Source: Hydnum rufescens UP504 (lineage: Eukaryota; Basidiomycota; Agaricomycetes; Cantharellales; Hydnaceae). Taken from it: a stretch of 64,000 nt of DNA. Shown here piece by piece: positions 58,490 to 64,000 of the stretch (its first letter is position 1; each line of letters opens with the position of its first letter). Where the stretch lies: contig MU129009.1 of the NCBI GenBank assembly GCA_014904985.1, positions 62,001 through 126,000 of the forward strand, written 5' to 3'. Position numbers and translations under genes: made by a program. A model generated the notes under the pieces. The model saw nothing but the letters and a program-made list of their open reading frames with translations, made no database searches and was not told the origin of the DNA.

Positions 58490-60005
58490 GCTTGTCTTGC
58501 GGTACAATAACTAAGCTATGCCCAGCGGGCTGGCGTCGTTGGTGTCTGGGATCTTAGGGGCGACTACACTGACGTCTCCAGCACCCCACTCCTCGTCTCA
58601 ACAAAGGCCCGGAAGCATCGACACTGAGAGGCTGGCCATTGATTCATGCGTAACGGAAAAGACCAAGCTTGATATACCTGGTGGAAGCTCTTTGCTGAAG
58701 CCATTCTGCCTGGACGACGAAGATGAATCTACTTCACTGAAGTGACCGCCTTCTGGCCCGCCAACCTCGGGATGGCGACGTGTCGACTGTAATACCTCCC
58801 AGGGGATACCCAAACGTCATCTTACTCCCCCTCCCGTGCCGCCCGTGCTTTCCATTCCTGGTGAGGCTTATCACGCGCTGCCTGTTCGACCCTCCCATAT
58901 CTCTCCCCGGCGTCCGGTCCCCAACCTGCCACTAACATTCCTCCTCCCTATCCATCGCCCAACCATGTACATCCCGACCCTGCGCCACCGAGACCACGAA
59001 ATGATCCTGCACGGACCAATCGCTTCGAGAATTTTCCAATCCCAGTCCAGATACTGGATCCACCTCGGCCAGAGTCCACCCTCTCTGTTTCGACTCTCAC
59101 TCAGACCTCTTGAACCCCTCGCCACCACCTGGTTCCGTCCACCTCGAAAACAGCCTTGTTCCCGGCCTGGATGGAGAACGAGATTCGTACCAAGCTGTTG
59201 CCCAGGTTGGTGAGGGCACATTTGGCCAGGTGTACAAAGCCCGAAATAATGCACAGATTAGGAAATACGTTGCGCTCAAGCGGACCCGTGTGGAATCGAA
59301 ACGGGACGGATTTCTTCTGACGGCGATGCGGGAGATCAAGCAGCTACCATCGCTTCGACATGAGAGCGTCATCAATCTGCATGAGGTAACGGTCTCGAAA
59401 GGGGCGCTAGTCACAACCGTTGGTCACCCATGTGCTTACCCTGAAGATTTCCAGGCAATGTGCATATGGTATTCGAGTATATGGATCACCATCTAACGGG
59501 GGATTCTCTCTCAAAATAACTTTCGCCCTGCTGAGGGTGATTCACCTTGACATCAAGGGATCGAATATTCTTATGAACAATCAAGTTATCGTCGAGATTG
59601 CATATTTTAGTCTGGGTCGATTCTGCCAGAAACGGCAACGTACGGATTACATGAGCCGGGTAATTACTTTATGGTATCGTCCATGCTGTGTTCCACGGGT
59701 TACGGACCCGAGGTAGATGTACGCGGGTCTCAGGTGAGTCACCCATTTGAGGCTTCTGCACCAGTTAACTGACGAAGTACAGATGCACTGGAGCTATTCA
59801 TGAAGAAGCCGATCTTCCAAGGCAACGACGAAATCCATCAAATTGAGAGTATATACAAGCTTATGGGCACGCCATCCGGTGAGGACCGGCTTGGGCTAGA
59901 CGCGTATGTTCACTCCTCTTTGACTGGTTCCCTGCCGCATTGGATCTGGCGCAGAAGCTTCTCGAGTACGATCCAGCGAAGAGAATTGGAGCCTTCTTGA
60001 TCCAG
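58490..60005 (+). pseudogene. CTK1 copy D (inverted, degenerate)
   Basis: Plus-strand CTK1 copy starting inside the linker (PSGLASLVSGILGATTLTSP) with LTPPPVPPVLSIP and PVRPSHISPRRPVPN. The kinase N-lobe is well kept (VAQVGEGTFGQVYKARN, then ESKRDGFLLTAMREIK, so the C-helix motif is LLTAMRE). After that the C-lobe is cut: the segment before the catalytic loop is deleted and it reads VIHLDIKGSNILMNN (HRD lost) and IAYFSLGRF (DFG lost). TDYMSRVITLWYRP and FMKKPIFQGNDEIHQIESIY follow, and it ends near SLDWFPAALDLAQKLLE-like residues at 60.0 kb. Non-functional as a kinase. Confidence 0.8.
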
Positions 60006-60071
60006 TGAACGAATGCCTGGACCTTGCGTGTAGACTCTTGTTTTTTGTGGGCCTCAGTTGCCCCCATTTAT

Positions 60072-60190
60072 TGTCCGAAACTAACTTCCGTCTTTTACTC
60101 CTTGTGGGGGAGATATATTGAAATATCTTTAAAGATATTGCGATATACCCCTCCCATAAGGGCTAAAAGACGGAAGTCAGTTTTCAGACA
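60072..60190. mobile_element. 119-bp inverted-repeat (hairpin) element
   Basis: Arms of about 55 bp: TGTCCGAAACTAACTTCCGT on the left is matched by the complement of the right end, which reads ACGGAAGTCAGTTTTCAGAC. The two arms meet at AATATCTTTAAAGATATT. It sits between the CTK1 copy D end and the CSN4 copy end. It has the size and shape of a small MITE; target-site duplication is not clear. Confidence 0.65.
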
Positions 60191-60289
60191 TTACACCACT
60201 TTGATTTCTCCAACCTGCTGCGTTGCGATCGATTCCCACCAGACTTAGTATAATATCCTCATGTTTACATTGAAAGGCTCGCTAATGTA

Positions 60290-61637
60290 CTGTCATCAAT
60301 GTGTGCGGGGGCAGCAGTCCTTTCTCTCCTCCAATCAACTCGACCTTAAAGAGCGCGAGACTTATCAGCCCCATTACCAATACGGTAGTATTCCACAGCA
60401 CCGACATTCGAAGCAATCTACTGGATCTGCATATGCCGTCTCTTCGCAAACGATGTCTCTATCTCTCCTCTTTCACATCGAGCCACTTCATTATCCGTTC
60501 TCGCCTCGAACCAGATAAGCCGCTCCACTTGGTCGATCCATGGTCTCAACCGCTTCTGCTCACTCATCTTCTGCGCCATCGTCTCTGCCGCCCTTGGCGT
60601 AAGATCGAGAAACGCGCCGAGGCCGACTGAAGTAATGTTATATATTTTGAAAGAGGAAAGGAAATTACAGTATGTTCCATCACTGCGCGATCCAGCACAG
60701 TGGAAGGTCCAGTTCGTGTACTCCTGAGTTCGAGCTCCGGAACCGATCCTCGATCGTGGAATCGTCCATGGATTCAGCTGAGAAAGCAGAGGAAAGTTTG
60801 TTACTGGCGGAATCGACAATACAGGCTGATGGGGACGGACAGTGGCCTTGGATTTCGGAAGGACGAATGATATGACGGGGATACCTCTTAGGGAGGATGT
60901 TATAATGTGGAAGGAGCACAATCTCTCATCGCGATGTAACGATGCTAGAGCACGCGGACGATTTGATCCAGCGGGGGCCAAGAACGCATGTGACGTTCGC
61001 AGACCTGAGGAACAAAGTAAGGACACAATCCAAAGGCTACTGGCGACAAAGATGCACAACGTATGGGTTCCTTCTTCGTCTAAGCCGGCAACCCAGCACA
61101 GCTCGTGAAATGGCGCGGCAGCTTCGACAAATTTCCGTCTAAGATCCCTGATTCCGTGCTTGGCAAAGCTTGAACTGGAGCTGGAGTGTTTTGTCGCTCC
61201 TGGAATGGATGAGAAGCTCGACGCAGTTGTAGCACGTTTGGGCTTGACCGGCCCTCTTCTTCCAAGGGCAGTCCCACTATGTATTTATGTGTGTACACCG
61301 AGCTTTTCTTCATTACTGAGGATGTGTGAGAGGGGCGCGTGTTTGAAAGTCATGCCGGCTCGCCGGCGGTTGCTATTCACGTTGATGTCCATGGGGAGTT
61401 GGGTCGCTTCTTTCCATTCTTCGTCCGCTTCCAGGAGATCGGCAAGATGACAGCTCAACGAAGTGACAGAGCACCGCTGTTAGGATTACAATAGGTTGCA
61501 ACGCATACATGACATACTTGCTCTTCGAAAGTGACGCCCTGGGGCTGGGCCACCTCTAGGGCCGCCCTGGAGATAGACTGTATCACAGAAAAGTCTGGAA
61601 ATTTTGCATCTTTTAGAGAGAGGATTTGAATGAGCAA
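60290..61637 (-). pseudogene. CSN4 copy 3 (5'-truncated, frameshifted)
   Basis: Reading from 61637: LSLKDAKFPDFSVIQSISRA and VAQPQGVTFEEQ (exon 1 end), then exon 2 and 3 pieces in several frames. LAPAGSNRPRALASLHRDER (about 60.98 kb), ALLDLTP-like GAFLDLTPRAAETMAQKMSE and RPWIDQVERLIWFEARTDNE follow down to 60.42 kb. The middle of the gene, deleted in the two other CSN4 remnants, is present here. The first 65 codons or so are missing and several one-base shifts are present. Convergent with CTK1 copy D, as in the other copies. Confidence 0.8.
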
Positions 61638-62194
61638 GGGCCGAGTTTTAGAGTTTTTATATAATCCTGGCGGCGATGTGATTTCGGTAGGCGACTACAT
61701 GCGTTAACTCCGTTCTGCCCAGGCTCTAGGTGGTTTGCCTCCTGTCGCTGACAACCCAGCAGCTTGTCTATGATACCAGGCTCATCAAGCTCATCAAAAG
61801 GTCAAGAAGACATCACAGATAGGCTGGTTGAGCGCGAAGGGTCGGGCACGGGGTATAGAATAAGATATTGAGTAGAGTATACTATATTATAGCAGGAAAG
61901 CACCATAAATGCAATACGAAAAGGAGGAGGGCTGTGGATAACAGCGGATTCGAGTTATGTGAAGTGCAAGAGGCTAGACAGAGGCGGACGATGTACATTC
62001 ATGTCTCTCCTTCCGACACCGATGCACGAAAAGCCACAGCGGATGCGGATTTCCGCAGACGTTGCACAGCGCGCGCGGCAACCACCGGTGCATCCCGCAC
62101 TATCCGCTCGCTTCGTCATTCACATTCCTCGATCAAGAAAGGAGCTAAACTCTAGCGTGTACATCGATACTACTGTTGCCGAATCACATCGGCC
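61638..62194. other. Intergenic, no gene recognised
   Basis: Between the broken CSN4 start and the verprolin ATG. It holds the verprolin promoter on the right. Open frames here have no domain. Confidence 0.4.
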
Positions 62195-64000
62195 ATGGCA
62201 AGCTCGGAATTATTGCAGCAAATCCAAGCTGGGAGGGCGTTGAAGAAAACAGTGACTGTGGACAAGTCTAAGCCGATAATCGATGGTGTGAAATCGTCCA
62301 TTAGTGGTGGTGGTGGTGTGGTGGTGCTGGAAGTGGTGGAGGGGGAGGGAGTCGTGCCAATGGTGTAAGCCCGACTGTGGGAGGAAGTGGCCCCCCCCAG
62401 CTCGGTGGGCTTTTCGCTGGTGGCATGCCCAAGCTGAGACCTGCGGGTTCTGGCCCTCCTCGTGAGTTGCTGCATCGTCTTTTATTCTGGCTTCTAATTA
62501 GGCGTGCACCGTCAATATTTTCTCAGCCAAACCTGGAAATCTTGCGAAACCTCCCTCCATACCGAAGAAATTCGGCAGTGCCCCCGTGGCTGCTCCCCCG
62601 CCCCAGCTTGCTGCTGAGCCTGCTCCAGCACCTGAACCACCGATCCGCCCACCGGTCGCCCCTCTGCGTTCAGTTCCATCACCAGGTAGGCAATACCTCA
62701 CTGACGTCGTATCCAAACTCCTTATGCCATCTAACCATTCCAGGCACTCGCATTCCACCCCCTCCCCCATCTGTGCCTTCCCCTGGTATGTGATCATAAC
62801 GCTCTCGTGTTAAATCATGTGTGCCGAGCTTACTGGGATCTGTATTAGCGTCGCGCCTACCTCCAAGGGCCCCTCCGCCTCCTCCTTCGGCGCCTTCTCC
62901 AGTGGTTCGAGAGGTGCCTCAGCCGCCGACTTTGCCCTCCAGAGGTGCGCCTCCCCCTCCACCTCCGCCACTTGCATCCCCGGCACCAAAAAAAGTGCCT
63001 CCGTCATTGCCGAGCCGGGGTCCTCCACCACCAAAACCCCTTTCGCTGGACGTCGTCCCCCCACCACGTCCAGGTGAAATTTACGAGATTTCGTCTCAAT
63101 TTATTCAATTATTCATGCCGTTCTCTTAGCCTCCGCAGGTCCTCCTTCGCTTCCGTCAAGGAGAGGGCCGCCTGAGATTCCCTCTCGACCAAATGGTCTT
63201 CGAGCCGTGCCGCCGCCACCGCCACGTCCTACTTCGACGCTTATTACTCATGCCTCGATAGATTCCGAGGACCCGGAACCGGCTCCCGTTCGTGGAGCCC
63301 CCCCTCCACCGCCAGTTAGACCTCGGGCGGTTTCAAGCTTTGCTCCGTCTTTTCCTCGGCCTTCTCCGCCAGCTCCTCCTTCAAGAGCGAATATCCCCCC
63401 TCCAAGACAGCGTTCTCCTCCGAGAGAGCTTTCTCCGCCCACCGCCTCTGCGCCTCCAGCACCTCCCAGGCCTGTTACCGACACACTAGCAATCAGGCAA
63501 CGGGCAATTTCAAGTTACGCCTCTCCCTCTCATCCCCCTCCCCCGCCTCCCCCTGCTCCCCGTGTCAGAGCACCAACACCACCCGAAGCATCTACTCCAT
63601 CCCCTGGCCCGCGACCTGCTCAGTCCGGCGCCGCTTCGATTGCCGCTGCAATTGCCAATCGTCAGAGCCTTGCTGTGCCAGGTCCACCTCCCAATCGTAT
63701 TGGTAACCCATCAAGCTTTGGTGGTTCTAGCCCCACGCCTCCAGCACGACGCGCTGCATCGGTCGGGAATGCCAGTGAAATACGGGCCCCCCCTAGAGGC
63801 AAAAGTGCGTATGAATCAGTACAAGCCGGTGCTCGTAACTAATATTTAATCTGCGGCTTTGCAGTCCCTGAGCCCGCAGCTATTTCTGGGACACTGACAT
63901 TTCCAACGTCAGATATGTTCCCTCCCCCTAGGCCATTTGTGAAAGGTGCTAGAGTGTACGTGAGTGGGGGCCAAAGGGGCTCGAGTTTCGATATCGGACA
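62195..64000 (+). CDS. vrp1: Verprolin/WIP family actin regulator, nearly complete
   Basis: Verprolin binds actin monomers and Las17/WASP at cortical actin patches in endocytosis. The ATG at 62195 opens a WH2 domain (LLQQIQAGRALKKTVTVD then KSKPIIDGVKSS), followed by a Gly-rich stretch and GPPQLGGLFAGGMPKLRPAG. Long Pro-rich exons are next (GTRIPPPPPSVPSP, APPPPPSAPSPVVREV, RGAPPPPPPPLASPAPKKV, SYASPSHPPPPPPPAPRVRA). Near the right edge is the WASP-binding type end LTFPTSDMFPPPRPFVKGAR then GGQRGSS, so only the last residues are outside. One base is missing in the GGT run near 62.32 kb: the WH2 frame would otherwise stop at VVPMV. A further frame change falls near 62.5 kb. I take these as sequence errors. 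Confidence 0.8.

Noticed and set aside
1..64000. tRNA and rRNA genes
   Set aside because: I looked for T-loop-like GGTTCGAATC patterns with matching arms and for rRNA cores and found none that fold convincingly.

Overview
This is a window from a basidiomycete fungus, most likely an Agaricomycete. Genes are split by short GT-AG introns (about 50-75 bp), neighbours lie tens of bases apart, and NACHT-WD40 (NWD) genes of the type common in Agaricomycetes sit among conserved housekeeping genes (TRA1, CSN4, CTK1/CDK12, VID27, verprolin).

Layout. 1-6.2 kb: the 3' end of TRA1 (+), a BRD8-like bromodomain gene (-), an intact CSN4 (+) sharing a 56-bp divergent intergenic with the bromodomain gene, and a GNAT acetyltransferase (-). 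6.5-9.3 kb: a CTK1 remnant fused to a TRA1 remnant. 9.9-42.6 kb: two direct copies of a unit of about 16 kb. Each has the order: small beta-trefoil-like gene (-), an unidentified degenerate segment, a CTK1 remnant (-), an NWD gene (+), an internally deleted CSN4 copy (+), and another CTK1 copy (-). Only the last CTK1 copy (38.9-42.6 kb) looks functional. 43.3-53.0 kb: ordinary dense genes, namely a DCAF-like WD40 protein (-), an A1 aspartic protease (+), VID27 (-) and a membrane protein (+). 53.4-61.7 kb: a third, inverted instance of the CSN4-CTK1-NWD order, with an NWD gene of about 14 WD40 repeats. 62.2-64.0 kb: most of a verprolin/WIP gene (+).

The striking feature is an NLR-type locus (NWD) that has been copied at least three times together with pieces of CSN4, CTK1 and TRA1. 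The window keeps one good CSN4 and one good CTK1, each next to a degraded copy of the other. WD40 units inside each NWD gene are nearly identical, as in fungal allorecognition or innate-immunity NLRs, and a Gly-rich N-terminal stretch with a short beta-like motif is conserved in all three.

Assembly caution. Single-base indels, mostly in homopolymers, break genes that should be intact (the bromodomain gene, CTK1, verprolin, the GNAT gene). Two flanking copies (30.57-32.46 and 35.72-37.62 kb) differ almost only by indels, with an inverted WD40 array between them. Part of the rearrangement may therefore be consensus or assembly error rather than biology.
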